This document shows positions 1 to 9,145 of a DNA stretch of 40,288 nt, in pieces. This DNA comes from JACNIZ01 sp964344765. GTDB lineage: Bacteria; Planctomycetota; UBA1135. The position numbers and the translations under genes were made by a program. The notes under the pieces are model-generated. The model ran no database searches. It had not been told where the DNA came from and saw only the letters and a program-made list of their open reading frames with translations. The stretch covers positions 1 to 40,288 of the forward strand of contig CAYFOM010000041.1 in assembly GCA_964344765.1 (NCBI GenBank), read 5' to 3'. The stretch's first letter is position 1. Each line of letters begins with the position of its first letter.

Positions 1-52
1 GACAGGGCGGTTGCAGGGACGAGGGAATTTACAGAAAGGATGTTACGCTAAC
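1..52. repeat. Left copy of a 52-bp terminal inverted repeat
   Basis: The first 52 bases are the exact reverse complement of the last 52 (40237-40288), and the match stops at base 53. The inner end contains a short dyad, GTTA-CGC-TAAC. The stop codon of the NlpC/P60 gene (48-50, minus) lies inside this copy. No transposase or integrase is present, so the likely readings are a dispersed chromosomal repeat at which an assembly broke, or an end artefact. Confidence 0.9.
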
Positions 53-719
53 GCAGCTCGCGCGGGTAACTACTGTAATGCACCTTTCCTTTGCCCGCCG
101 TTGCCTCAATGACTTTTAACTGCGATTTATCGCTATTTTCAAATTCGACAAAAAGCATGACGTGGCGGTTGACGACGTTCAGCGCGTCGCCCGGCTGCAG
201 TTGATCGTAACTTTCCAACGGCACGCAAATCTTCGGCAGGCTGCGGGTCGAGCGTTTGCCGTTAAGCCGCCAACAGCGCGAAACCAGTCCGGAACAATCC
301 ACCCCCACCGCATCGGACGACGTCGTCGATTTGCCGCGGGTTGGAATATGGCCGGCCAGCTTGCCGTCGGCGATTCCTTGGTCGAATTGCTGTAGCGTGC
401 TGAAGCCGCCCCACTTGTAAGGCACGCCGGTGTTTTCGGCGGCGGTCATCGACCAGCCGTGCTCGGGCATGTTCAAATCATCCGGTGTATCGATTTGATT
501 GCTGAAGTCATCGACGCCATGAAAAGCGTTTTCCGGACCGCCGGTCCACGAGTGGTGCACATATTCATCACCGATCTGCAACGCCGCCTGGCGCGCGTCC
601 TCGATTTGCTGCAGCCGCGCCGCCCACGCCGCATCCGCCTCGGACGCTGCCGAATCAGCGGTTTGCGGCGCCGAAGCACATGCGCCCAGAAACAGTAACC
701 CTAGCCATCGCCAAACCAT
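48..719 (-). CDS. NlpC/P60-like lipoprotein, probably a peptidoglycan hydrolase
   Basis: This 223-residue protein starts with a short signal peptide ending in a lipobox (LGAC, lipid Cys14). The C-terminal half looks like an NlpC/P60 cysteine peptidase: GVPYKWGG near 98-105, the nucleophile in VDCSGLVSRCW (Cys142), and the His in NRHVMLF (His186). Family members cut stem-peptide bonds in peptidoglycan; a lipid anchor would place this one on a membrane facing the periplasm. Family members that I know usually continue for another 10-20 residues after the VIEATAG-like strand. Here the frame stops almost at once on entering the terminal repeat, so the C-terminus may be truncated or misassembled. 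The start is fixed by the signal peptide. It diverges from the MoxR gene with only 38 bp between start codons. Confidence 0.75.
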   Translation of the reverse strand: MVWRWLGLLFLGACASAPQTADSAASEADAAWAARLQQIEDARQAALQIGDEYVHHSWTGGPENAFHGVDDFSNQIDTPDDLNMPEHGWSMTAAENTGVPYKWGGFSTLQQFDQGIADGKLAGHIPTRGKSTTSSDAVGVDCSGLVSRCWRLNGKRSTRSLPKICVPLESYDQLQPGDALNVVNRHVMLFVEFENSDKSQLKVIEATAGKGKVHYSSYPRELR

Positions 720-757
720 AAGATGATTCTAGCCGAGTCACGAATCCGCCTATCCCC

Positions 758-1711
758 ATGACCGCCCCGACGACCCCTCCCAAAGTATCTACCTCGCTGC
801 TGACCGAACTGCTCGACCAAATCGACCAGGTGATTTTCGGCAAGCGCGACGTCATCCGGCAAGCCGTCGTCGCGCTGCTGGCGCAAGGCCACATTCTGCT
901 CGAAGACGTGCCCGGCACCGGCAAAACCTCGCTGGCTCGGGCTTTGGCGCGATCCACCGGCGGCAGTTTTCAGCGCGTGCAATTCACATCCGACCTGCTG
1001 CCCAGCGACGTGCTCGGGGTGAATTTGTACTCGATGAAGGAGGAGCGCTTCGATTTCCACGCCGGGCCGATTTTTCACAATGTCGTGCTCGCCGACGAGT
1101 TGAACCGCACCTCGCCGCGCACTCAATCCAGCCTGCTCGAGGCGATGAGTGAAACGCGAATTTCCATCGACGGCGTGTCACGCGAATTGCCGCAGCCATT
1201 CTTCGTCATCGCCACGCAGAACCCGGTCGAATTTGAGGGCACCTATCCACTACCCGAATCGCAACTTGACCGCTTCATGGTGCGGCTCACGCTGGGCTAC
1301 CCGGGTCGCGAAGCGTCGACGCAAATTTTGTCGCGACCTGAGCTGAAGCAAAACATCGCCGACTTGAAACCGGTGATGGAGTTGGAGCAACTCAAGACGC
1401 TGATGAATCACGTGCCGCGCATTCGCGTCGAGCCGAGCATAGTCGATTACATCCTCGATCTCATCGATGCCACGCGCACTTCGCCGCAACTTGCGCTCGG
1501 TGCCAGCATGCGCGCGGCGGTGGATTTGCAGCGCGCGGCGCAAGCGTTGGCGCTGGTCGAAGGACGGCGCTTCCTCATTCCGGACGACATCAAAGCGTTG
1601 TTCTTACCGGTGGTCAGTCACCGCGTCATCCTCGCGCCGATGAGCCAGACCGACGTCGACAGCGATGAAGTTCTAACCAAGATTTTGCAATCCGTCACCG
1701 CACCGGAGTAG
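758..1711 (+). CDS. MoxR-family AAA+ ATPase
   Basis: The 317-residue product has a Walker A motif (DVPGTGKT, 50-57), a Walker B motif (VVLADELN, 109-116), sensor-1-like IATQNPVE and a C-terminal helical lid, which is the full length expected for MoxR. MoxR ATPases act as chaperone-like remodelling factors for proteins encoded beside them, and a MoxR - DUF58 - transglutaminase order is a recurrent operon. The DUF58 gene follows after 2 bp, so co-transcription is very likely. No Shine-Dalgarno sequence is visible before the ATG. The promoter must lie within or next to the first codons of the divergent lipoprotein gene. The client proteins are not known from sequence. Confidence 0.93.
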   Translation: MTAPTTPPKVSTSLLTELLDQIDQVIFGKRDVIRQAVVALLAQGHILLEDVPGTGKTSLARALARSTGGSFQRVQFTSDLLPSDVLGVNLYSMKEERFDFHAGPIFHNVVLADELNRTSPRTQSSLLEAMSETRISIDGVSRELPQPFFVIATQNPVEFEGTYPLPESQLDRFMVRLTLGYPGREASTQILSRPELKQNIADLKPVMELEQLKTLMNHVPRIRVEPSIVDYILDLIDATRTSPQLALGASMRAAVDLQRAAQALALVEGRRFLIPDDIKALFLPVVSHRVILAPMSQTDVDSDEVLTKILQSVTAPE

Positions 1712-1713
1712 CG

Positions 1714-2853
1714 TTGACCCAACCCGAGAATCTCAAGATCGAGTTCCAGGTGCAAAAGCACTTGGCCGGTTTTCTGGTTCCTAGCGTGGTGCATTCGGCG
1801 ATTCAGCCGGAGTACTTTTTCACTCACGTCGCCCTTTGGCTGACGCTGTTAGGCACTGCTTACGCAGTCGGTTGGTTCAACATTCGCGGCCTTTACGCGG
1901 CAATCGACCCGCCGGCCGCCGCCTTTGCTTGGGAGCCGCTTCCTATTGCGTTGCGCCTAAGCAATCGTTCGCGCAATTGGGCGGCACGCGATTTATTGCT
2001 TTCCCACGGCGTCCCCGACGGCATCCGCATGCGGCCGTTTTCTTATCAACCGCGGTTGGCACCTGGTGAAACTATGGAGCTGATGCCGCACCTCAAATTG
2101 CCGCGCCGCGGTTGGTGGGACACCTACATTTTCCGGTTTGAATCCACTTTCCCGTTCAACCTCATCAGCTGGAAACTCACCCAAGAGATTTCTACCGACC
2201 TGCTCGGTTTGCCGCGCATCGGCGAGCTTCGTCGGCCTGATGACATGCTGCCGCAACATTCGCGCATCGATCTGGATAAACCGGCTGGGCACTTGGGCGG
2301 CGAAGAGTTTTATGCGTTGCGCGCCTGGCGCGAAGGCATGAGCCAGCGCCAAGTTCACTGGAAAGCCAGCGCCAAACGCGGACGATTGCTGGTGCGCGAA
2401 AACCAAGCTATTACTCGGCCACGGGTTCACATTGTGCTGCACGGAGCGCCGGCTGAAGGGCACAGTCGCAACCGCCGCGCCGACTTTGAACGCGCCGTCA
2501 ACCTTGCCGCCACGTTGACCGAGCACTTATTGCGTCGCCATCAGCCGATGCACTTCACTTACTTATCCAATCAACAGCCGCTCTCGATCAAACCCGGCGC
2601 CGGTCGCCACGGTCTGCACCAAATACTGACATCGCTGGCGAAAATTAACCCCGACGAACTCGCTCCACGCACCCTACCGCCCGAATTCCGCAACCGCGAA
2701 GCAGTCATCGTCATCACCGCCGCCGAGCTTGCGCTGCCGCATGGATTTGAATACGCATCGACGTTGCACGACGTCCGCCTGCGCGCCATTCATGAAGTCT
2801 TCCGCGAATCCCGCGCCTTCCCCACCCGCACCCGTTTGGCCCAAGTGATCTGA
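1714..2853 (+). CDS. DUF58 domain protein
   Basis: The 379-residue protein has one or two membrane segments near residues 37-56 and the diagnostic DUF58 block GGEEFYALRAWREG with VHWKASAKRG (195-223). It starts at TTG; the choice is supported by a GGAG at 1704-1707, six bases upstream, one of the few convincing ribosome sites in the window. DUF58 proteins resemble von Willebrand A folds and are paired with MoxR ATPases, but their biochemical role is not settled. The stop codon overlaps the ATG of the transglutaminase gene by one base (TGATG), so the two are probably translationally coupled. Confidence 0.9.
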   Translation: MTQPENLKIEFQVQKHLAGFLVPSVVHSAIQPEYFFTHVALWLTLLGTAYAVGWFNIRGLYAAIDPPAAAFAWEPLPIALRLSNRSRNWAARDLLLSHGVPDGIRMRPFSYQPRLAPGETMELMPHLKLPRRGWWDTYIFRFESTFPFNLISWKLTQEISTDLLGLPRIGELRRPDDMLPQHSRIDLDKPAGHLGGEEFYALRAWREGMSQRQVHWKASAKRGRLLVRENQAITRPRVHIVLHGAPAEGHSRNRRADFERAVNLAATLTEHLLRRHQPMHFTYLSNQQPLSIKPGAGRHGLHQILTSLAKINPDELAPRTLPPEFRNREAVIVITAAELALPHGFEYASTLHDVRLRAIHEVFRESRAFPTRTRLAQVI

Positions 2854-5216
2854 TGAGAGGCCGCCTGCGCTACATGCACTTCCGCGCTCATCCGCCGTCG
2901 GCGTTGGACCGTTGGTGCTTGATTGCCTGCATAAGCGCAGCCGCCTTTGCGACCTTATCGGTGGCCCTCGCCAGCCTCCTTCAAGCATTACCTCCGTTGT
3001 GCATGTTGGCGCCGACCATTTTGCTTGGCGTTCCATGGTTGGTGATTTGGCTAGGTACGCGGCCCGGCCTGCAACCGATGTGGCAACACTTGGAATTGCC
3101 CGTTTCGGTGCGCACGATGAGTCGCTTTGCCGCCATTGGTATCGGCTTCACCATGATCGTGCAGGCCGGCTTGCTCGACGCCGGCGAACGCGGCCCGGCG
3201 ATGCTCGTCGTCATGCTGTTTTTGGCGCAGTCCTTCGGCTTGCTAACTCATCGTCAAGACGGATCTGCGGTCTTGGTTTTGATTGCCGCATCGGCCACCT
3301 GCCTTTTGGTCGCCACCGTGCTTGGCTCCATCGTCGGCATGGTGCTGTTTTTGATCTGCCTGTGGATCACCGGCACCGGCATTTTGTGGGTGCACGCCCG
3401 CACCAGCCGACGCCGCCTCAACCTGCGCTTCCGCCTCGCCCCTAGCCGCGAAGACAGCGTCACCGGCCTCTGGTCGCGCGCTTTATTGATGGCGATGCTG
3501 GTGCCCATCCTTGCCGTCGCCACCAACTTAGGATCGCGTGGAGTTGGTGCGGTTTCCGGTTGGTCATGGTCGCTGGCGACTTCGGTATTCCCGGACCTCA
3601 AACCGATGGACCACAGTGGCGAGCGCACCGGAGGAGGTGCCTCGGCCGGCAATGCTAGCGATGGAAATCGCAGCGGTGACCGTGGCAATGCCGGTGGCGT
3701 GCCGACCGATCCACGCAGCTTCCCATCGGCACCGGTGGGTTTTGCCGACGAGTTGCAGTTTGACCGCGGACTGGGCACTGCCAGCCGCCAAGACCGCTTG
3801 GTCATTTCCGATCCCTTCGCCCCCGGTGGACGTCGGCGTTTTCATCCCAGCAATCCGCTATTTCTGACTTGTACGACCTACGATCGCTTCACCGCGTCGG
3901 GATTATCGAGGTCGAACGACGAACCGGAGTTTGGCTACGACGACATCGGTGATGGTCGTGCCGATGAATGGACGCAAGTCGGACGGATGCTGCCCGACTT
4001 AAAACGCATTGAGTTGGACATTCAATTCCAACCGTTGTTGGCGCCGGGCGGGTCCAAAACCGGTCGCTTGCTGCTGCCGCGTTTGGAGCCGTTGATTGCC
4101 GTCAGCTTGCCGCAGGTTCGCTACAGCGCGAGCGGAATGTTGACGGCGATTCCGACCGAACCGGGCGTGATGCACTATGGCATTCGTTCGCAGCTGCAAG
4201 ACGTTTCAGCGCGTGATATCGGCAACGACCAGCTAGACCTATCGCACCCGACTCAAATGCTGATGCCGAACCATCCGTCGTGGCAGCGGGTGAATGAGTT
4301 GGTGCGCCAAGAAGTGCGCAGCATGGATTTGTCGGATGGGCCGGTGCGCGGCGTGTTGCGCCATTTCCGCAAGAACTACCGCTATGAACTCGACGTGCGC
4401 GGCAGCGGGCCGAGCGCGATGGAAGCGTTTTTCCGCGACCGCCAGGGCTATTGCACTTATTTCGCGACGGCCGCTGCGTTGTGTTTGCGCGAATTGGGGA
4501 TACCAGCGCGCATCGCCGCCGGTTACTCGGTCACACGCTGGGATATGGAGCGCCAGGTTTACCTCGCAGGTGCCGAAGGTGCGCACGCCTGGGCCGAGGT
4601 GCCGGTGAAAGGAATGGGCTGGGTGCCGGTAGACGCCACCCCGGCTAGCGGCAGCGGCCGTGCAGCCGATTGGCCTGCCGCCGCGCTCGAGCGACTTTAT
4701 CCAGGTGAGGACGTCACCGAAAACATGCCAGCGCAGGGCGAGGGTGATGTCGCCATGGCGCCCGACGGTGATTCGCCGACCGAGGATGAACTTGGCGAAA
4801 ACGAGTCGGATTCCCTCATTGGCCTCGTAGTCGGCACCGGATTAATGGTCGCCTGGCAGTTTTGGGCAGTGATCCTGACGTCGGTTTTAATGGTCGCCGT
4901 TTTGCTGATGCGTTTTTCGCGTTGGAACAACCTGTTCAACGCGAGTGAGAGCGGCGGTTCAAGCGGTTCAGGAGGACGTCGCGATCCGTTTAAGGTGTTG
5001 ATTCAACTCCTGGTCAAACGCGGTTATTGCAAGCACCGCAGTCAAACCACGCTGGAATTCTCCCATCGCGTGATGGAGCACGGCGGCGAAGACTACGACC
5101 CGATGCACGACCTCACTTGGATGCGCTACCAGCAAAACTTTGGCGGCTACAAAGAGCATCCGCAGTACCGCGAAGAGGTGGAAGAATTCATCCACCAAGT
5201 GCGCAATATGGATTAG
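2853..5216 (+). CDS. TgpA-like membrane transglutaminase (DUF3488 - transglutaminase - DUF4129)
   Basis: This 787-residue protein begins with a cluster of membrane helices, then a large extracytoplasmic region. The transglutaminase-like core has a complete triad: Cys534 in GYCTYF, His578 in GAHAWAEV and Asp594 in VPVDATP. A further pair of helices follows (about 655-690), then a short DUF4129-like cytoplasmic tail. The arrangement matches TgpA, an inner-membrane protein whose catalytic domain faces the periplasm. A Gly/Ser/Asp-rich linker near residues 250-290 is low complexity. The gene starts on the last base of the DUF58 stop. Its own stop interlocks with that of the convergent lipoprotein gene (TTAG, 5213-5216). 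The substrate cannot be told from sequence. Confidence 0.92.
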   Translation: MRGRLRYMHFRAHPPSALDRWCLIACISAAAFATLSVALASLLQALPPLCMLAPTILLGVPWLVIWLGTRPGLQPMWQHLELPVSVRTMSRFAAIGIGFTMIVQAGLLDAGERGPAMLVVMLFLAQSFGLLTHRQDGSAVLVLIAASATCLLVATVLGSIVGMVLFLICLWITGTGILWVHARTSRRRLNLRFRLAPSREDSVTGLWSRALLMAMLVPILAVATNLGSRGVGAVSGWSWSLATSVFPDLKPMDHSGERTGGGASAGNASDGNRSGDRGNAGGVPTDPRSFPSAPVGFADELQFDRGLGTASRQDRLVISDPFAPGGRRRFHPSNPLFLTCTTYDRFTASGLSRSNDEPEFGYDDIGDGRADEWTQVGRMLPDLKRIELDIQFQPLLAPGGSKTGRLLLPRLEPLIAVSLPQVRYSASGMLTAIPTEPGVMHYGIRSQLQDVSARDIGNDQLDLSHPTQMLMPNHPSWQRVNELVRQEVRSMDLSDGPVRGVLRHFRKNYRYELDVRGSGPSAMEAFFRDRQGYCTYFATAAALCLRELGIPARIAAGYSVTRWDMERQVYLAGAEGAHAWAEVPVKGMGWVPVDATPASGSGRAADWPAAALERLYPGEDVTENMPAQGEGDVAMAPDGDSPTEDELGENESDSLIGLVVGTGLMVAWQFWAVILTSVLMVAVLLMRFSRWNNLFNASESGGSSGSGGRRDPFKVLIQLLVKRGYCKHRSQTTLEFSHRVMEHGGEDYDPMHDLTWMRYQQNFGGYKEHPQYREEVEEFIHQVRNMD

Positions 5217-5683
5217 CGCCGGTTCAAGTATTCGACGATGGCATCGGCTTGATCTTCGCTATAGCCATCGGAGCTGCCGACCAAAATTCCAGTGCCGGGA
5301 AGGGCGGCGCGTAACTGCAAGCAACAGGTCGTGCGACCGTCGAGCAGAACTGCCATGCGTCGGCCAATGTGATTGCCGGTCCAGCGATTGAATTCGGCGC
5401 GCTGCTCGGGGTAAATCCAATACTTCACCCCAATCCGCTCGCTACCAATGTCGGCCACTTCGGCCTTCTCGACAAAAAAGCGATGCGGCGGCGACAACAG
5501 AATTTCTTCGCCGTTGAATTGAACGCGCTTAAAGCCGACGCCGTCACCAATTTCGTGTTCTTCCGCTTCCACACGAAATTCCAAGTACGGCGGCGCTTCA
5601 ACTTTGCGCTTGGCCGGCGTGCTGCATGCGGCAAGCACCACCAACAGGGCCAGGAAGACGCCACGGAAATGTCCCATACCCAT
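5213..5683 (-). CDS. Small lipoprotein with a SecD-P1-head-like C-terminal half
   Basis: The 156-residue product starts with a clean lipoprotein signal (hydrophobic run then LAAC before STPAKRK). I chose ATG 5683 for that reason, although the frame stays open upstream across the neighbouring gene. The C-terminal half (NHIGRRMAVLLDGRTT, then a strand, then GILVGSSDGYSEDQADAIV) follows the pattern of the SecDF P1 head subdomain: a strand ending in LDG, an IxGG-like loop and a helix beginning with Glu/Asp and Ala. The SecD similarity is my own pattern reading and needs structure prediction. Two adjacent Cys (TTCCLQL) are unusual. It sits alone between a convergent tgpA-like gene and a divergent DUF3667 gene. 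Confidence 0.6.
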   Translation of the reverse strand: MGMGHFRGVFLALLVVLAACSTPAKRKVEAPPYLEFRVEAEEHEIGDGVGFKRVQFNGEEILLSPPHRFFVEKAEVADIGSERIGVKYWIYPEQRAEFNRWTGNHIGRRMAVLLDGRTTCCLQLRAALPGTGILVGSSDGYSEDQADAIVEYLNRR

Positions 5684-5717
5684 ACTGTAAACTCTGTTTG
5701 CCGGACTTTCTTTGGCC

Positions 5718-6728
5718 ATGGCGAACTTTCCCCGCCCGGATCTCCCCCCGTCTAGCGACGCTTCCCCCCGCTGCCGCAACTGCGGCGCCATCGTAAGCGC
5801 GCATTTCTGCCCCGAATGCGGCCAGTCGGTGAAGGACCGCAACCGGAGTATTTGGAGTTTTGCGCGTGATACGCTGTCCAACTTTTTTGCTACGGATTCG
5901 CGAGCGCTGCGCACGCTCACCTTGTTAATTTTTCGCCCCGGCGTGTTGACGCAGGAGAATTTGCGCGGCCGGTGGCAGAGTTATGTACCTCCGTTTCGGC
6001 TGTACTTGTTCCTGTCATTACTGAGTTTGTTCGTGTTGATGGGGCCATTTTCGAATATGGAGCAAATTGAGAAGGAACTTGGGCAATCCTTAACCTTTGA
6101 AAATACTGATTCGGGCCCGAACTTCATCTTCAAGGACACCAAGGATGAGGATTCAAAGGATGCTGGCAAGGACCCGCCGGCTGAAGAGGAAGTCGAACAG
6201 CCGGCTAATGATTCTGAGACCGAGGGAATTCCGGAGTCTGAACCGGAAACGAAGATCGAAACCGAAACGGACGAAGGATTTTTTGACACCATTGGCCGCT
6301 ACTTCATGGAGCAAGGGGAGCGGTTGAATGAAATGCCGAGGGATCAGCTGGCTTCTACGTTTGTGCGCGAAGCCGTTTCCGCATTCCCAACCTTTTTGAT
6401 CCTGATCATCCCCCTCTTCGCGTTGGGCATGAAAATCCTCTACCTAGGGTCCGGACGCTATCTGTTCGAACACCTGCTTTTCTCCAGCCATTTCAACTCA
6501 CTGGCTCTACTGGTCATAGCCATCAGCAGCCTAGTGCCGTCCGCAACGGTGTTCCTGCTGCTGTACCTCGGCTACCTGCCGGCATACATGGCAATCTCGA
6601 TGCGCCGTGTTTACGGATCCAGCGCCGTCGGCATTTTTTTCAGGCTACCCCTGATCTTAATCATGATGTTTTTTATCTCCCTTTCGTTGATCGTATCCGT
6701 AGCCATTTACGCCTTCTTCCAGGCATGA
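5718..6728 (+). CDS. DUF3667 family membrane protein with N-terminal zinc ribbon
   Basis: The 336-residue protein opens with a four-Cys zinc ribbon (CRNC and CPEC; Cys19, 22, 31, 34). The DUF3667 signature follows: TLLIFRPGVLTQENLRGR and YVPPFRLYLFLS, running into the first membrane helix (about 90-110). A strongly acidic, low-complexity loop occupies roughly 115-200. Four or so hydrophobic helices fill the C-terminus. I chose ATG 5718; a TTG at 5712 would add two residues. Function is unknown in the family. The start lies 34 bp from that of the divergent SecD-head-like lipoprotein, so their promoters must overlap. Confidence 0.8.
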   Translation: MANFPRPDLPPSSDASPRCRNCGAIVSAHFCPECGQSVKDRNRSIWSFARDTLSNFFATDSRALRTLTLLIFRPGVLTQENLRGRWQSYVPPFRLYLFLSLLSLFVLMGPFSNMEQIEKELGQSLTFENTDSGPNFIFKDTKDEDSKDAGKDPPAEEEVEQPANDSETEGIPESEPETKIETETDEGFFDTIGRYFMEQGERLNEMPRDQLASTFVREAVSAFPTFLILIIPLFALGMKILYLGSGRYLFEHLLFSSHFNSLALLVIAISSLVPSATVFLLLYLGYLPAYMAISMRRVYGSSAVGIFFRLPLILIMMFFISLSLIVSVAIYAFFQA

Positions 6729-6763
6729 TCCCCCTCCCCTAAACCCAGCGCCCCGAATCATTC

Positions 6764-9145
6764 ATGCGCACTCTGTTCACACTGCTTTTGGGTCTGCTGC
6801 TCTCTGCAGCGCCCGCCCCCGCCCAGCAGGAGCTACCCGCCAATCTGCTGAAACTTTGCGAAGACCTCGAAGCCAAGCGCCAGGAATATCACATTCCGGG
6901 AATGGCGTTGGTCATCGTGCACAACGACCAAGTTCTGCTGGCGCGCGGCTTTGGCGTCGTCGACCCGAAGAGCGGTCAGCGCGTCGACGCCGACACCTTG
7001 TTCTGCATCGGCAGTTCGACCAAGTCGTTCACGTCGGCGGCCATCGGCATGATGGTGGAAGAGGGAAAAATGAGTTGGGATGACCCGGTCAGCAAGCACA
7101 TCCCCGCTTTTCAGCTCAACGTCGACGGCACCGCTGCCGACGAGGTGCTGATTCGCGACGTGCTTTCTCACCGCACTGGTTTCCCGCGCATGAGCGTGTT
7201 GTTCGCTTCCGGCAAAATTGGCCGCGGCGAGATTCTGGAAACCGTTGCCGGCGCCAAACCTTGGAAGCCGTTCCGCGAACAGTTTTATTACAACAACGTT
7301 CAGTTTTTAGCTGCCGGTGAAGCGATGGCGGCTGCCGCCGACATGAGTTGGGACAAGTTCATTCAGCAGCGGATCTTTAAACCGCTGGGAATGAAGAATT
7401 CCTTTACTACTCTCGCTCCCGCCCAAGAAAGCGGACGATTTTTCGATGGCTACATCTGGCATGAAGACCGTGCGCTGTTGCGCAAACTTCCTGCCCGCGA
7501 TTTGAGCAATGTTGCTCCGGCCGGTTCGATCATTTCCAGCGCCAACGATATGAGTCGCTGGTTGAAAATGTTGTTGAACGACGGCAGCTACAACGGTCAG
7601 CAACTGATCAAACTGGAAACGCTAGAGCAATGCTGGGAACCGCAAATCACCATGGGTGAAGACGTCGGCTACGGCATGGGTTGGATGCTACAGAAATGGG
7701 ATGGCCGCAAGGTCATGGAGCATGGCGGCAACATCGACGGATTCTCGTCGTCGGTTGCGATGATTCCGGAAGAGAATCTTGGCTTTGCTTTGTTCTACAA
7801 CCTCAGCGTCAGCCCGCTGCAGCAAGAATGCCTGCCGATGATCTGGGAGGCCGTTTTGGCGCAACCGGAAGCCGGTGAAGAAGACCTCGCCGCTGCCGAC
7901 AAGGTTGATTACGAACCTTACCTTGGCAAGTACGTCGCCGACTTCGGCTCGTTCAAAGACCAGCGCTTCACCGTGCAAGTCAAAGACGGTTCGTTGGCCG
8001 TCGACGTGCCCGGCCAAATGGTTTATGAGCTGAAGAATCCCAATGATGAAGGCAAGTGGTACTTCGCTTTAACCGACACCATTGCAGTCTCGTTCGACAA
8101 GAACGACGACGGTGTGGTGGAAGTCATGCACATGTACCAAGGCGGCATGGATTTGGAATTCCCTCGCGAAGGTGTGGAGATCAAGGGCGAGCTGCCGCTG
8201 GCTGAATTGAAGCCGTACTTGGGCAAATACATGCTCGAAGCCACCGGCCAGCCGTGGGAAGCGCTGATTCGCAATAACCGTTTGGCCATCGATATTCCTG
8301 GCGAAATGGCGTACGAGCTGGTTCCTCCGGATGACGAAGGCAAATGGGCTTTCCGCGCTCTGCGCGACGTCGTTCAAGTCAGTTGGGAAATGGGCGACAA
8401 CGGCATCCCGACGGCGATGATTTTCCATAAGGGCGGCGGCGAAACCAAGCTCGCGCGTATGGAAGATGATGGTGCAGAAGTGACGACCATCGCCATGGTG
8501 TACGAAAAGATGGGATTGGAAAATCGCCAAGCCGCGTTCGAAAAAGCCAACTCGGTGCTATTGACGGTGACCGGAATGATCGATCAATCAGGCGTACCGC
8601 TGAAGGGAACAGAATTCCACGATGTCGACGGACGCATGCGTAACTACACCGACTTCGGCAAGTTCGGCCGCGTTTGCACGACGATGACCGCCGACAACGG
8701 CTGGGTGATTTCCGCCTTCGGCCCTGATGACGAACTCAACGACAACAAGCGGCGTGAAGCCAAAGAAGGCAGTGTGCTTTTAGCGCTAACCGACTTCCGC
8801 ACCATGTTCGACAAGGTGTTGCTGGAGGGCGAAGGCGAGCATGAAGGCATTGCTTATTGGGAACTCAGTGGTCACCGCGCGGATCACCCACCAATTGCGA
8901 TTTACGTGGAAAAAGCTACCGGTGATATTCGCCGCGCAACCGTGTTCAACGTCATCGAAGGTGCCGGCACGCTGCCCAGCAATGTCAGCTTCAACGATTA
9001 TCGCGAAGTCAAAGGCATGCGTGTTCCGCATGAAATGATCGTCGACAACGAAGCTGGTGGCGCCACCACCGTGAACGTGCAAAAAGTAGAGACCGGAGTC
9101 CAGCCGGACCCCGGTCAATTTAAGATGCCGAAAATCGATTATTAA
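6764..9145 (+). CDS. Secreted serine hydrolase (beta-lactamase family) with duplicated C-terminal domain and LolA-like tail
   Basis: The product has 793 residues, about twice the family norm. A Sec signal peptide (1-20, cut after AAPAPA) is followed by a class-C-like penicillin-binding/esterase domain: SxxK at Ser84-Lys87 (SSTK), a YNN motif at 176-178 and an HGG motif at His320. Two tandem copies of a DUF3471-like module follow, beginning PYLGKY near 383 and 482, about 99 residues apart and sharing DEGKW. The last 220 residues resemble the LolA-like beta fold seen behind some M16 peptidases, ending FKMPKIDY. Such enzymes hydrolyse esters or D-Ala amides in the periplasm; the substrate here is unknown. 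Its stop interlocks with the epimerase stop (TTAA, 9142-9145). Confidence 0.85.
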   Translation: MRTLFTLLLGLLLSAAPAPAQQELPANLLKLCEDLEAKRQEYHIPGMALVIVHNDQVLLARGFGVVDPKSGQRVDADTLFCIGSSTKSFTSAAIGMMVEEGKMSWDDPVSKHIPAFQLNVDGTAADEVLIRDVLSHRTGFPRMSVLFASGKIGRGEILETVAGAKPWKPFREQFYYNNVQFLAAGEAMAAAADMSWDKFIQQRIFKPLGMKNSFTTLAPAQESGRFFDGYIWHEDRALLRKLPARDLSNVAPAGSIISSANDMSRWLKMLLNDGSYNGQQLIKLETLEQCWEPQITMGEDVGYGMGWMLQKWDGRKVMEHGGNIDGFSSSVAMIPEENLGFALFYNLSVSPLQQECLPMIWEAVLAQPEAGEEDLAAADKVDYEPYLGKYVADFGSFKDQRFTVQVKDGSLAVDVPGQMVYELKNPNDEGKWYFALTDTIAVSFDKNDDGVVEVMHMYQGGMDLEFPREGVEIKGELPLAELKPYLGKYMLEATGQPWEALIRNNRLAIDIPGEMAYELVPPDDEGKWAFRALRDVVQVSWEMGDNGIPTAMIFHKGGGETKLARMEDDGAEVTTIAMVYEKMGLENRQAAFEKANSVLLTVTGMIDQSGVPLKGTEFHDVDGRMRNYTDFGKFGRVCTTMTADNGWVISAFGPDDELNDNKRREAKEGSVLLALTDFRTMFDKVLLEGEGEHEGIAYWELSGHRADHPPIAIYVEKATGDIRRATVFNVIEGAGTLPSNVSFNDYREVKGMRVPHEMIVDNEAGGATTVNVQKVETGVQPDPGQFKMPKIDY

